Positions 43,640 to 54,354 of a DNA stretch of 64,000 nucleotides are shown piece by piece (the stretch's first letter is position 1; every line of letters starts with the position of its first letter). The notes below the pieces were generated by a model. That model saw nothing but the letters and a program-made list of their open reading frames with translations, was not told the origin of the DNA and searched no databases. This DNA comes from Apoderus coryli (lineage: Eukaryota; Arthropoda; Insecta; Coleoptera; Attelabidae), in contig OU452202.1 in NCBI GenBank assembly GCA_911728435.2, forward strand, positions 5,063,135 through 5,127,134. The letters run 5' to 3'. The position numbers and the translations under genes were made by a program.

Positions 43640-44960
43640 ACATTGAGGTGGGGGGAGACGCTCTAACGTGGCCAAAAGCGGGTGCAGGTACGCCATATTG
43701 GTATACGATATCTATCATTTGTCGTGCTTTCAAGTTTATAGTGTTCTTTACGAGTATTTTACAAGTTTACTTATGTTTTTCGTGTTTTTTTGGACGGTTA
43801 TTTGACAATATACTATAATGGTGTCCTGTGCTGTGCGTAGTTGCAGTAGTAGAAGTGAAATCGACCAGAAAATATCAGGAATAACGTGTCATAGGTATGT
43901 ACCAAATATTGTAAACATTGTACATGGACGTATTTAGGGTTTTTTTAGACGAACTTATTAAAACACATTATTATAGGAGTCTGGTAGCATTCTCTTTCTG
44001 CACTAAACTATTGATACGTGCATTGTAGTTTATTTTTTTTACAAATTCTCTCTACTTTTTCATCACTTTCTAGCAAAAAAGACCCCTAAATGTGTGTTAA
44101 AAACATATTCTGGTTTTTAGATTTCCTAAAGATCCTGCTCGTAGACATATCTGGACAGAATATGTGTCTCGAATTAATTGGATACCAACGAGAAATGTAC
44201 ACAAATATAATTTATCCAGATCATAATTATCTTCCTGGACCATTTTCTGAATTTTCGAAATTCATTATTGTTTATATTGCTGGATTTGTTGTTTTTAGTT
44301 TAAAGAAGCAAATTATTTGCAGAGAATGTCGAGATGCATTAATAAGTGTTATTTTTGTATTAAAATGAAGGCAAAAAAAGGATTTACAAATTCCTTCAAA
44401 AGATGTTTTAGACGTTTGCTTCCAATCCGAAAAGATCATAAAAAATCATGTAGTAGCTACTAATGAAAAGTTGTCCGCAGGATTCATAATAAACCTTGTT
44501 TTAAAGGAATTTGTAAATAGTAATATTTTTCCTAATTTAGTTGTGCACGGTTTTGATCAATTCATTGTTTGATAACCATATACATTTACTGATCAAATCT
44601 ATTGCGACTAAATATGTTAATACCAGGATGTATTATTTACGTAAAAATAAAGTGGATAAGCATAGCGCAACATTTAAATAAAATTGTTTTGTTTAAGGGG
44701 TATTAATATATAATTTATAAAGTACTAACGTCTTTTATTCCTCGATTTAGGTATCAAATATCAATAATTACCTATATTTAAGTATTTTGTACACTGCTTA
44801 ACATTTCAAAATAAAGTATAAACCCAAGCTGCAAATTAAAAGCAAAAACGTCAACAAAAATAGTTAATGCGGCTCTAAAGAATCCGCCATATTGGTATAC
44901 GATTACGCCCCACCCAATGCACCCATTTGTGTACAATGTAAAATAATGCTTATAGCGACT
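43640..44960 (+). mobile_element. P-element-type (THAP) transposon, internally deleted
   Basis: Carries both extremes of a THAP/P-element transposase with the RNase H-like core missing. Possible ends are CATTGAGGTGGGG near 43645 and the complement of GCATTGGGTGGGGCG near 44910-44925. An 18-bp word GCCATATTGGTATACGAT occurs directly on both sides (43692 and 44888). Exact termini and target duplication are uncertain. Confidence 0.6.
43818..44680 (+). pseudogene. THAP-domain P-element-like transposase, broken
   Basis: Exon 1 (43818-43894) starts MVSCAVRSCSSRSEIDQKIS and ends at the donor CATAG/GTATGT. Exon 2 resumes after TTTTTAG at 44121 with FPKDPARRHIWTEYVSRINW. H-R-F-P spans the splice as in THAP domains (C2CH zinc finger); the last zinc ligands (CSDH) are destroyed by a frameshift. 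A different frame then gives FIIVYIAGFVVFSLKKQIICRECRDAL, the conserved yIaGyVv.kl.....C..C segment near the C-terminus of P-element transposases. LVLKEFVNSNIFPNLV and KSIATKYVNTRMYYLRKN follow to a stop near 44685. The catalytic core between is deleted. Confidence 0.7.
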
Positions 44961-45435
44961 CCTTATATCTCAATGGGTGTATATGATGGCTCCTTTACCG
45001 AACGAATAAGATCAAGCAAATTCAAAAGCAGAGAAAATTCTCATCAAACAGCTCCATGTTAAAAGTATTCCCCGACATTTTCGAGCAAGATAACTGCAAA
45101 CGTAATTTTTTTAAATGCATTTTTCCAAGGTCAAAAAAACTCATCAAAATTGGTCTTTCCAGTGCACTCTGTAAAAAATCACAAAATTCTCTATACAGAT
45201 ATTAATTATTGAGACATGCTCCAAAGTAACAACATGGAAACTTCGCGATATTTTTCGAGAAAAGATTTTACCAGTTGATATTTTTCAGAATCAACCTGTT
45301 TATGTTATTGTACATTACCCATGCTTTAATATTCACTAAATTATCTTTTGGAAAATATTTCTAGTTCTATTTCTATTCCACATTTGTGAGATCCATAATC
45401 TAATAATAATAAATACAGTCAATCATCTTACAAAA
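44961..45435. other. 3' flank / 3' UTR region of the bowl-like gene
   Basis: Lies just downstream (minus strand) of the stop codon at 45436-45438 and must hold at least part of the 3' UTR. I see no AATAAA on the minus strand close to the stop; the nearest candidate (TTTATT on plus) is near 44737, inside the P-type element's right end. Confidence 0.35.
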
Positions 45436-45871
45436 CTATCTGCCCATAATATCAGCTATTGTAAATCCAGTTTTCCTAGGAGGGGGGTTATTTTGAACTA
45501 TCGGTAGCTGTACAACAGGAGGATTATGTATGATGTCGTCTTTATTACTATTCCCTCTCATACTCAAATCGCTAGGAATATTACTACTACTATTACTACA
45601 GGCATCTTGCGGAGGTGGACAGAAACTTAGTTGTTTCGACGTGCCCGGTATTGAAAAAAGTTGTGCTTGTCCGCTATCTAGGGGTGGTTTCAATATTGGT
45701 CCTGTAGGTGGCATTGGTACACTTTGCGGTGGTGCTGCTATCGATAAATTTTCAGGAGGTGGATACATACGTAGATTCATTGGCGGAGTATGGGGTCGTG
45801 TTAGGAAAGATCGGTGCCTTGAAAATGGAAAAGCAGATGGTAGTGGGCGATCTTGATCAAAACCTCGTTTT
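45436..45871 (-). CDS. bowl: bowl-like terminal exon with eh1-type motif
   Basis: The acceptor TTTGCTTTTAG precedes 45871. It reads KRGFDQDRPLPSAFPFSRHR, a proline-rich stretch (TRPHTPPMNLRMYPPPENLS; PPTGPILKPPLD), low-complexity Ser/Asn, and ends TGFTIADIMGR then TAG at 45438-45436. The terminal F-T-I-A-D-I-M matches the eh1 core FxIxxI(L/M), expected to contact the Groucho WD40 domain. Confidence 0.88.
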
Positions 45872-48800
45872 CTAAAAGCAAAACATACAAAAATTATATA
45901 GTTATGTTATAATCACATTAAATACAAATATTTGAACAAATTTGAAACGAATATCATTAGTCAACTACCAGGGCTTAAAACCTATCATAGCCTTCCGTTC
46001 GTCGGGAAACAAGAGATCTTTATAGATAACAGAATATGTATTCGTTATCTATCCTGTACGAAAGAGTGTCTTGGATTTGTTTCGGAATACTCTAAAAATT
46101 ATGCCACATTAACATCATCACAAACCTTTGTTTTTAAATATATCGTGTTCTTCCCGACGAATAACTGACAATTTGTCTTCTATGGAGTACTTGAACTTGA
46201 ACATGGCTAAATTAAATACTCAATTTTTATCCCGTCTCATTTTTATGCTAAATTCACGGCGACGAGTTTAACAAAAGCTGTCCAGAATTTGTTGTTAGCT
46301 TGAAACTTATGACGCCTCAATCCGATTTTGGATAACGCTTTTAGTGTTGAAGATATAGGACCGAATTCAGAAATTACTTTTTTGGCGCCCTTTATTTAGG
46401 GGTAACCATTTATACCCAATTCGGCCAAAGCAATGTTAATGCCAGAGCCTAGAAATATATATATTATATTTACCTGAAAGACCCCAAGAATCCTCCATGC
46501 AATATATTTTCTTCTCCACTGGTGATTGTACTTGGTTTTGGTAAAAGATCACGACGAATTTGTAGTTGTGGAACCACGTTAGATGATGGTGCTACAGGTC
46601 TCTCTGGTTGTTCGGTTACAATTTCTGGACAATCTTCCTGTCCTGGATCTATTTCAGGATCGTCATCCTCATCATCATCGTCATCTATAAAGTTTTTACA
46701 ACATCATTTAGATCATCTGCTTCAAGATTTTTATTTAACGGAAAGAATAATTCACTAACAACATTTAGCTAAGTGATTGATAGTAATAATTGGTCTGAAA
46801 CCATTTACACTATAGACCTACTAGGATCTTTTTTAGTACATATAATTTTATTTTGCCGCTAGATAGGAAAAGTATTGTGAACGCACTAAAAAATTCGTAT
46901 TGAGATGGATTCAAATAATAAATTCATGTTTCGACCCTAGCTAGGGTCATCATCAGTTTGGATATGAATTACATAACTGCAAGGAAGTTATAAATAAGAC
47001 TAGGTTACAATAGAACTGCAGAAGTCCGACTTTCCTTTGTGTAATCACATAATGGTTAAAAATAATACTTAAGAATAATACTTAACAAACAAACTGTGGA
47101 ATGCCTGTGGCAAAATGAAAAGGTTTTTTCTTTTTATAAATGATTAACATTAATAATAATTCACGAAAATGTATCTATCTTATTATACTTTAATTAGACA
47201 ATTAATTAAGAGGTAAAAGTCAAGTATACCGACTGTCACCTGTCATTGAATAACTTCAAGTTTTTCCCTTTAAAATAATTGTCTATAATGAGATAAACAC
47301 GTTTTCGTGAATATAATCTTTAATAAACTTTATAATTCTTATTGATTTGTTTGTTTGTTTGTTAAGTAGTATTGTTAACCATTATGTGATTCTAGAGTTT
47401 TGTATTTAGTTCTATTATATTATTATTTATAACTTCCTTGTAGTTATGTGATTACTATTCAAAGTCATTACGACCCTAGGTAAGGTCGAAACATGTAATT
47501 ATTATTTGAAGAAGAGATAAGTATTAAAACAATTTAGTGGACGCGATTACGTTTTATTATCCAATATGTATATTGGACATCCTTCCTTCCTTCCTTCTCT
47601 ATTTTTGGCCTCTACACTTAGGTAATACATCCATCTTTGTAATTCTTGGACCTACAGTTTAGCGTGGAATCCGAACCACGGTCATCGACCGCCAGATGCC
47701 AGCACCCACGACTATATAGTCAATTACTACTTGGCATAGGCAAGTCTACCGACTCGACCGGGAGCACCGTCCACCCATCCAACCACCATCCACGCGACTA
47801 GATACTGCGGTATCATAATCACGTCGATGCGCGCTTGCACATGTGGGATCCTCCCGGCCATATTGGACATCCACAATAATATGGACTAATTTATCAAAAA
47901 AAATAAAACTAATATAGCTTATTTGCTAAATAAAATTATGTCAAATATTAATAATTAAAGCTTTAAGTATTTATAGTATAATTCAAACAAAAATGGACAT
48001 TATCTAAAACAAATTTAAGAACATAAAAAAAGACAAAAAAAATTTAATGAACTATATAAATATAGAAATTGACCCGTTACAGAAAAATGTTTTTTAAATA
48101 ATGACACTATTTTGTTCTATCTTATTGCCAGATTAACTGAGTACAAGATTTTGTTGAATTTACCTCTATCATCATCGTCGTCGTCAAGACAGTGGGGTGC
48201 ATCTAGTTTGTGATAACTAGGTCGCATAGTATAAGGACTGGATGTTGTTCGTGGTTCATGACAGTGAGTACGCTCTGGAGCAGGAGAACAACTTCGTATT
48301 CCGCCATCTTCACGTGCATCTATTGAAGGTGATCTATGAGAAATAATGGGAATCAAATCAAACACAATTTCTTTTCGGAGAGGATAAATGATGGGTTCAA
48401 TAATGTTTCGAACATATCTATCCTCTGTCATAGTGTCTGGAATGGGAATAAATGGGAATAAGCTGCGTAGGACGACCATGCATTATGCCTCCCCAAAACA
48501 TTACTCTTTCTCCTTGGTATGGAACGACTTCTCTGGCAAAAGACAGTCTTTCCGGTCGCCCTGGCCTTCTCCGACCTTTGTGTCGCCGTATATCACTAAT
48601 GAAACCAAACCTTCTGAAAAAAGGGCATTTCGCCACTGAAAGCCAGTCCCTGTGTTCGATTGCCCACCGTAGACGAGCGGCTATATGTCTGGGAAGTAAT
48701 CTAGGTACTCTTAATGGTCTCCTACATCGCAAATTGGCTCCAGCAAGTCTCCGCCGTATTGTGGTACTTGAAATTAATCGACCATACGTTCTTCTAAAGT

Positions 48801-49985
48801 GAGTTCGGACACCTGAGAGTGTTATGGTTCGATTCCGACGTACATAACCTGCTACATACCGATCTTCTCTTGCATCAGTTACCCTAGGACGCCCAGTTCC
48901 ATGTCTAATACAAACGCACTATTCTGATAACTGCAGCGCGGGGAATCCCTAGACTATCCGCGATTCGATGGTTCGGCAGACCCTCATCATGCAAAATTTT
49001 GGCGTTCCAAGCAATACAGTGCAGTGATTGGCCAAAATGGATCATCTTAGCGTGGAGCAGGCCATGCATCGACAGTTTTGAATTCAGAACTGGAAGAAAC
49101 ATTTGTTGACTTATTCTTGAGATGGAAGCTAAGTTTTATGGCTTGGCCCACAAAGACATTAAACGTATGACATTTGACTAGGGAGAAAGAATCCCTTTGG
49201 GAATACAAAAACAGCACAAAAGGACTGGTTAGATCTATTTTTACAAAGGCATAAAAATACTTTGTCAGTTAGACAACCTACTAGGACACCTTTAACAACA
49301 TGTTGACAACTTTATTACGCTGTTGCATAAAGAGTATGACAAACACGATTTACCAGATAATCGCGTGTAAAGACGCCAGTCTCATCCACATTAAAATTTA
49401 TTATGGAAAATAATATGGAAAAACGCTAAGGTCCCAAAACCCCGAAAATGGCTCTTTCCAAGGTTACGCGCTTGATGGCTCCGCGAAGTTATAAATGATG
49501 TAAATGACGTTAACGTCGTTTATGTCAGTTACATCGTTATATCATATCACCATCCTCAAATATGTCAAATATGGTAGCCTATCTTTACAACTCTTCTATT
49601 AAATACAATGAAAAATAAGTTCTCTTACCGTGGCCTTGGTGACATAGTATCCTGTTCTAAATCCCCACCACTTCCGGATATATAACCATCGCCTAATCCA
49701 TCAGCTGGTACGTCACCAACAGCATGAGTTAACGCATGCCGTCTTAAATCACAATTTCTTCGGAAAACCTTGCCACAGCTATTACATTCATAGGGCTTAT
49801 GATCTGTATGAGTTAGTAAATGGGTTTTGAGATTTGACCGTTGGTTGAAGGATCTTGAGCAAACAGGACATTTGTGTGGAGATTCGTCCATGTGAAGAAT
49901 TTTGTGAACTGCCAATGTGCGTGATTGGCAGAAGCCTTTCCCACATTCTGTACATTTGAACGGTTTTTCTTTCGAATGTATGTAT
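45436..49985 (-). CDS. bowl: Odd-skipped family zinc-finger transcription factor, bowl/sob-like (C-terminal 390 residues)
   Basis: Four exons on the minus strand: 49985-49629, 48333-48164, 46684-46474 and 45871-45436. All joins are GT-AG and phases match exactly (1174 nt: one leading base, then 390 codons and TAG). The first exon holds YIHSKEKPFKCTECGKGF, HKCPVCSRSFNQRSNLKTH and YECNSCGKVFRRNCDLRRH, i.e. fingers 3-5 of an odd-skipped family protein. The extra finger after HKCP separates bowl and sob from four-finger Odd. The middle is acidic; the end TGFTIADIMGR contains F-x-I-x-x-I-M, an eh1-type motif used by this family to recruit Groucho. It acts as a nuclear DNA-binding regulator; in Drosophila bowl works in gut, leg-joint and Notch-dependent patterning. 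Fingers 1-2 and the N-terminus lie outside the window. bowl rather than sob is a judgement. Confidence 0.88.
45872..46473 (-). other. Intron of the bowl-like gene
   Basis: 602 bp, GT-AG. It contains a hairpin GATAACAGAATA-type at 46024-46048 and an inverted pair TTCGTCGGGAA / TTCCCGACGAA (46001-46160), probably a small MITE. No other feature seen. Confidence 0.7.
46474..46684 (-). CDS. bowl: bowl-like exon: acidic and Pro-rich linker
   Basis: The acceptor CTTTATAG precedes 46684; AT completes a GAT codon. It begins DDDDEDDDPEIDPGQED, continuing the acidic tract of the previous exon, then CPEIVTEQPERPVAPSSNVV and GGFLGSF. The donor TTTCAG/GTAAAT follows 46474. This exon plus the previous one total 381 nt (127 codons), so skipping both would keep the frame, whereas skipping either alone would not. 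Confidence 0.85.
46872..47515. repeat. Foldback in bowl-like intron, with hammerhead-like arms
   Basis: Left arm 46899-47095 and right arm 47344-47515 are inverted copies with indels; inner sequence (47150-47200 against 47270-47315) continues the pairing. The left end carries a hammerhead-like block on minus, the right end a degraded copy on plus (GACCCTAGGTAAGGTC, GAAACATG near 47470-47496). The repeat lies wholly within the 1479-bp intron 48163-46685. Confidence 0.7.
46925..46960 (-). other. Intronic hammerhead-like motif, sense to bowl-like gene
   Basis: Minus strand: CTGATGA (46950-46956), T, then the perfect palindrome GACCCTAGCTAGGGTC as stem II, and GAAACATG. This is the best stem II of the non-canonical group. 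The extra T and the lack of a clear stem I pairing keep it short of the consensus. Confidence 0.4.
47583..47859 (-). mobile_element. SINE with perfect 13-bp target duplication
   Basis: Flanked by identical ATATTGGACATCC at 47570-47582 and 47860-47872. On the minus strand it starts GGCCGGGAGGATCCCACATG and ends with an (AAGG)n tail (47583-47596), so it inserted in the bowl-like gene's sense orientation. A B-box-like GGTTCGGATTCC (47677-47666) and upstream A-box-like TGGCATCTGGCGG sit in the middle rather than at the 5' end. It is much more GC-rich than the flanks. No coding capacity. The intact duplication indicates a recent insertion. Confidence 0.8.
48164..48333 (-). CDS. bowl: bowl-like exon: linker with start of acidic tract
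   Basis: The acceptor ATTATTTCTCATAG precedes 48333; A completes the CG-A (Arg) codon. It encodes SPSIDAREDGGIRSCSPAPE, then RTTSSPYTMRPSYHKLDAP and a run of six Asp residues. The donor GATAGAG/GTAAAT follows 48164, leaving one base. The acceptor lies within a few tens of bases of a Tc1 transposase relic. Confidence 0.85.
48345..49105 (-). pseudogene. Tc1-type transposase relic in bowl-like intron
   Basis: Minus-strand frames give the paired helix-turn-helix (DEGLPNHRIADSLGIPRAAVIRIV, 49000-48910), then GRPRVTDAREDRYVAGYVRR, THFRRTYGRLISSTTIRRRL, LRCRRPLRVPRLLPRHIAARLRWAIEHRDW, DIRRHKGRRRPGRPERL, SYQG-type VMFWGGIMHGR and DRYVRNIIEPIIYPLRKEI. This is the order of a Tc1-like transposase. The first catalytic Asp block (normally tDESrF) is scrambled (SVAKCPFFRRFGF) and the protein ends before the second. 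The end at about 48345 lies right against the acceptor of the next host exon. Confidence 0.8.
49108..49420 (+). pseudogene. Pogo/Tigger-type transposase relic, internally inverted
   Basis: Plus-strand frames give MEAKFYGLAHKDIKRMTFD and, after stops, fragments resembling K..aG.dWl..Fl.Rh..lS.R.P (49195-49295), the CENP-B/pogo DNA-binding region. The block FNVDETGVFTRDYLVN, normally further along on the same strand, is instead read on the minus strand (49395-49340). The relic is therefore broken and rearranged. Confidence 0.5.
49629..49985 (-). CDS. bowl: bowl-like exon: zinc fingers 3-5
   Basis: The acceptor TTTTGTTTTAG precedes A/TAC-ATA-CAT at 49985; the donor CCACG/GTAAGAG follows 49629. 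It encodes the tail of finger 2 (YIH), three C2H2 fingers with the conserved linkers, then HAVGDVPADGLGDGY and a Ser/Pro-rich end MSPRPR. The exon starts with the last base of a split codon (Arg in the family) and leaves two bases (CG) for the next exon. Confidence 0.9.
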
Positions 49986-52676
49986 CTAAAACAAAATAAT
50001 AATTTAGTTAAAGAAGAAGAATTCAAATAAGACAAATAAGTACAATATCTTAAATAAAATATCCTATGGGAATAACTAAACAAGTTCTAAGAAACTAAAC
50101 TTTACCCAGAGAAAAAAATAACGGCACCTTAATTTTTATAACAGTTTTGATGTGATGTTTAGGACAAGAAGATGTTTGTGGCGACATCTAGTGTGAACAG
50201 GTAATATGCCTGGTGAAACACAGTTCACAAACGATGGCCGGACGATGGCAACAACTCCATCTATCCTATTGCCACAACACTAGATGCGCCCGAACTCGCT
50301 GGCGAGAGGCTTTATTTGTGAATGGCTTGCTGCATAAAGCAATTTTTCTAGAAGTGAGTATTTGCATTAAAAAGAAGAGTTATAAAAAACACAATCTAAA
50401 CATTACATTATACGGTTGTATCCAGGAGAACGTTCTATGTTTTACATAGAATAGAATGCTTTAATATCCATAAAATCCTGGACAAATTGTGTTATAGTTT
50501 TGCTTTTACGAAACGAACGCGTTTCCGGTAAAGGTTAGAAACTTAGTCACCTTAACTTTATCTCAAGTTTGCACTAAGTACTTATTAGGTCATCATATAT
50601 GTTCATCTTTTGTATAGCGTTCATGTCTAAATTCAAAAATAATAATCAATTGCAAGTACCTATGGGTTAGTTGACTTACATATTATTATTTTAACAAAAA
50701 ACCAATATTTTAATTACTGCTTTCTTGAGTAGTATAAAATAATAATAATTGTATACAACTGACTTTCTTTTATGATCAAACAAAAAATATAATTGCCTGT
50801 TGAAATGAGTATAAACGAATATTTTATTGTTATAAATTATTTCGCAGTTACCAATGCCATAGTTGTTGTAGTATATTATAAGAAATATAATATTTGAACT
50901 TTGATATATTACCTATATTAAGTTTGCAACACATATTATTTATTATAACCAAATGATTTTGTAGTTTAGATATTTATAAAATATGAAATATTATCTTTAT
51001 TTTTCTTAAGACACAAATAAGTTGTTCCAAGTACAAATAATAACCTTGGATACTAAGAAATAATTCAACAATATTATTACCACTTAGGTTTTAATTAATT
51101 TAAATTAAAATTGATTTGGCTAGTAGGTAATGATACAGTTAAAGGTCTTAGTTGACTAATTCTGTGTTCTCTTCTTATGCTTAAAATTTACACATTTAAA
51201 ACGATTTGTTGAATGTTAAAATAAACATTATTTCGTATTAATTTGAATAAACATAATTAATTATTAGTGAGAGTATGAAGGAATTTGCATAAAAAGCTAG
51301 GTGGCCTCAATTTAGCGATCTATATGTTGTGAAGTAAATTATTTTTTTAATAAGTCTTAAAATACTGTTTAGAATCAATATATTATAAAAGCAAGAACTA
51401 CATTAAAACTGAGTTTTAATTCGCTCTTGAGGAGTGTGTGCGAGCATAAGTCATTCTCTAATCCCTTCAATAAACTTAGGGGATTGTCGGTGATGATATG
51501 AATTGTTTTAGAACTTTAGATATATCCAAACATTTTCCGCACAAGGACTGTTGATGCATGATACAATGTGGTTTTGAACCAGTCTAGAATTCTAGAAATA
51601 TAGTTAAGGGCAGAAAAATTAAAACTGTGAAGCTAAATCCCTTTATATTATTATATTACAAGTTAACTTTACCAATGGCATGAAAATGAACAAATAAAAT
51701 AACCAATATCAAAAAAATCACGTTGAAATGGCTAAGTTATAATTATTTTACATTAAACCAAACGTCATATAATTATTAACTGGCACTCTGAATTATATAT
51801 ACGAGTCTAAAGTGTTTTTTTCTTGTTTCTCATTTTGACCTATTGCCTTTTACTTTTACACATACGTATAGGTACTTATAATGTAAATTCTCTGTAATCG
51901 GTTCTGACAGTTATTAGTCGATCTGGTTTGAGTGCAATTTATCTCGGCAAAGTACTATACTTGAATGATAAGTAGAAATTTCTTATAGCACTTTCAGTTT
52001 TGCTATGTACATAAATATCATTTAGTTGTAGTTACCAATGATTGTAGGTACAAAACAAGAAGAAACATGGATTACACAAAAGCAGCTTACAATTTCAGTT
52101 CAAGTAGGTAACTATCAAATTATTGAATGCAATATTACTTATTTCATTAATGTTATTTGAAAACCAAACAATTTTTTACCATTAATGCGAATATGGGACA
52201 AAAGTAATTTAAGTAAGTGATAGTAAATTTAACTGAATTTCCAGAGTTCTGTTGGAACTGAGTTGTACTTATATATGTCTATTAAATCTGTGCTTATATA
52301 ATAAATATGTTTAGAAAATAAACAAAATGACTATTGTTCCTGAGGTTTTTCTTCATTGTATGGTATTTACAACAAATTTGAATTGTTATTGTAATTTATT
52401 TGATTAAGGAAAAATACAGATTCATACTTCAAATATTTGGTGAGTCACAAACATCCAAAGCAACATCAACAAATTTGAATTTGCACTTAATAAGAAATAA
52501 ATGTTACTAATCCTGAAGTGATAGAGTCGCATATGCTGCTCGTTTACTTAGTTTATATTGTATCATCTGAGACACGGAACACAAGTACCTCTGATAAAAG
52601 CATATTATGTAACTTCAATTCAATACATAATTCAATATAAAAAGATATTTGTGCATTTAGAACTTTAAATTAAACA
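49986..52676 (-). other. Upstream intron of the bowl-like gene, no exon seen
   Basis: I searched the minus strand for the preceding exon (fingers 1-2 ending ...DHLRDHR) and found none up to 64000, so the intron should be at least 14 kb. This part is AT-rich. A short frame at 50213-50449 has no recognised domain; ACATCTAGTGTGAAC / CACTAGATG words near 50188-50286 may mark a small MITE. Confidence 0.5.
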
Positions 52677-54306
52677 CCGTATTCAACATCCTCTTTTAAC
52701 TTTAAAAGCGCTTTTAAAACTTATTTACTTGCAGGTTTCTAAAATCTGTTGGTTTGATGAATATGAAGTGAATACTGTGCGGAATGGTAAAATGTGTCGT
52801 GTTTTTTCAAGAACACTGAGAAGTGAAACATCTTACAAATGTTTTTCTTTTTTTGATTAATGCAAAATGTCTGTCGCATGGCATATATGAGTGTCCACTC
52901 ACTAAAAAGTTGTGCTCTATTTCATTAAACATACCATTTAAGATCAGGAAGAATCAACAACTTTCTGTCTTTGTCTGTCCATATAATTAACTTTCTTCCA
53001 TATTGTCCAAGATGACCATCTAAAAGGATATTAAGAAGACATCAAGACATCAATCTCGTTGCCTCCTCCCATTGGCACTTAGACTGTTTTTACCTCAAAT
53101 AGTTATGGCACATAAAGATTGGTGATATTAATCCCACTCTGCTGAACTAAATACATCGCGATGGCACATAGATCTATTTGAATATCGTTGGGCTTGGTAC
53201 ATAGACCATTTTTATGCAAAAATCACATATTTTAAATTTTTGGCACTTAGACCCTTTTGCAGTTAAGGTCTTCAAATATATAATATAAAGTTATTATTTT
53301 TCGGTCGTATTTGTGTGCATTTTAGAATTTTTTCAGAATATTTCGTGGCTTATTTTAACGTGTGTGTTTAAAATGACAAATTTTCATTTGAGTTGCAAGA
53401 AATCGAAGAAATTGCCGTGTTACCTGATTTTTACCAATTTTTCGCGATAGGATGGAGCCTTTTAGATTTTATAATGATGACCAATTTCGCAGCCGTTATC
53501 AGTTATAAAAGTAAGCCGTTTGTTCGTCAAGATCTAGAGCCAGAAACACATCGCCCACATACCATTACAGTGGAGCTGCAGGTGCTTTTGTGTTTACGCT
53601 AAGAGATCATACCAAGTCGAAACTGGTAAGTTAAAAGTTAGTTTAGCTGTTTAATAGTATAAAATAGATTTTTACAAAATTACATATACAGGGTGTTTCA
53701 TAAAGACATGGCCATATTGCTAGAGGTGATAGAACTGCTCAAAATAAGTGTAGTTTGTTATATAATTTTTTGCCTTCCTTTTCAAGGTACAGGGAGCTAA
53801 AAAACATATTACTTTTACTATTTTTTCTAACTGACTCTGAATTATAAGAAATAACGGCCTCAATTTTTGCATATGAATATTTTTGGGGTCGCAGAATCGA
53901 TTAAAAATACTCGGGTTCTTTTAAAACATAGAGGGCGCTAGTCACATTATGTCTAAGCTAAATTTTCATTAATAACTTTCTTGATGTTTACTTTCAAGAC
54001 TTGGTAATGACAAAAAATGATGGCCCGTTTATTACCCAACAAAAAAGGTGCTCTTAGGAGACAACGCCTGGATGTCCCGTTTCCAAAATATTTCAATTTT
54101 GTTAATACATATAATTAGTGTTACAATATTAAAAAGTCATATGACATAACATTGTTTACAAATCCGTCAGTCAAAGATGTTGCCAAGTATTATTTTGCTT
54201 AAACAAACTTTTTGTTAAAAGCTGCTTGTATTCGAAACTTCCTAAAGGCGCTTTTAAAGTTAGAACCGATTTTACTTAAAAGTGGTTTTAAAAGAGGATG
54301 TTGTAT
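52677..54306. mobile_element. Possible Harbinger-type element with CAACATCCTCTTTTAA ends
   Basis: GTATTCAACATCCTCTTTTAA at 52684 and the complement of a near-identical word at 54286-54312, with further inverted TTTAAAAGCGC blocks inside. The interior has a Harbinger transposase relic (53360-53602). A terminus-like TA-CAGGGTGTTTCATAAAG at 53690 suggests another element nested within. Boundaries are tentative. Confidence 0.45.
53360..53602 (+). pseudogene. PIF/Harbinger transposase N-terminal remnant
   Basis: One frame reads FRDRMEPFRFYNDDQFRSRYQL (53441-53506); after a frame change, VRQDLEPETHRPHTITVELQVLLCLR (53525-53602). This is the R.R..PF.fYdD.qFr.RyRl / LEPET.R..TI....QvLl.LR pattern that opens PIF/Harbinger transposases. 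Everything after it, including the DDE residues, is gone. Confidence 0.7.
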
Positions 54307-54354
54307 ACAGCTATGGATATTTTATTTTTTCCTATTTAAAAAAAATCTCGGCTA

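Noticed and set aside
45530..45856. 108-codon plus-strand ORF with Gly-rich sequence
   Set aside because: Antisense shadow of the Pro-rich last exon of the bowl-like gene.
48388..48802. Two plus-strand ORFs over the intron
   Set aside because: Antisense of the Tc1 transposase relic, whose motifs are on the minus strand.
53596..53620. Candidate upstream bowl-like exon end (AGAGATCATACC)
   Set aside because: It is on the wrong strand for the gene, lies in the Harbinger relic, and encodes no finger residues.
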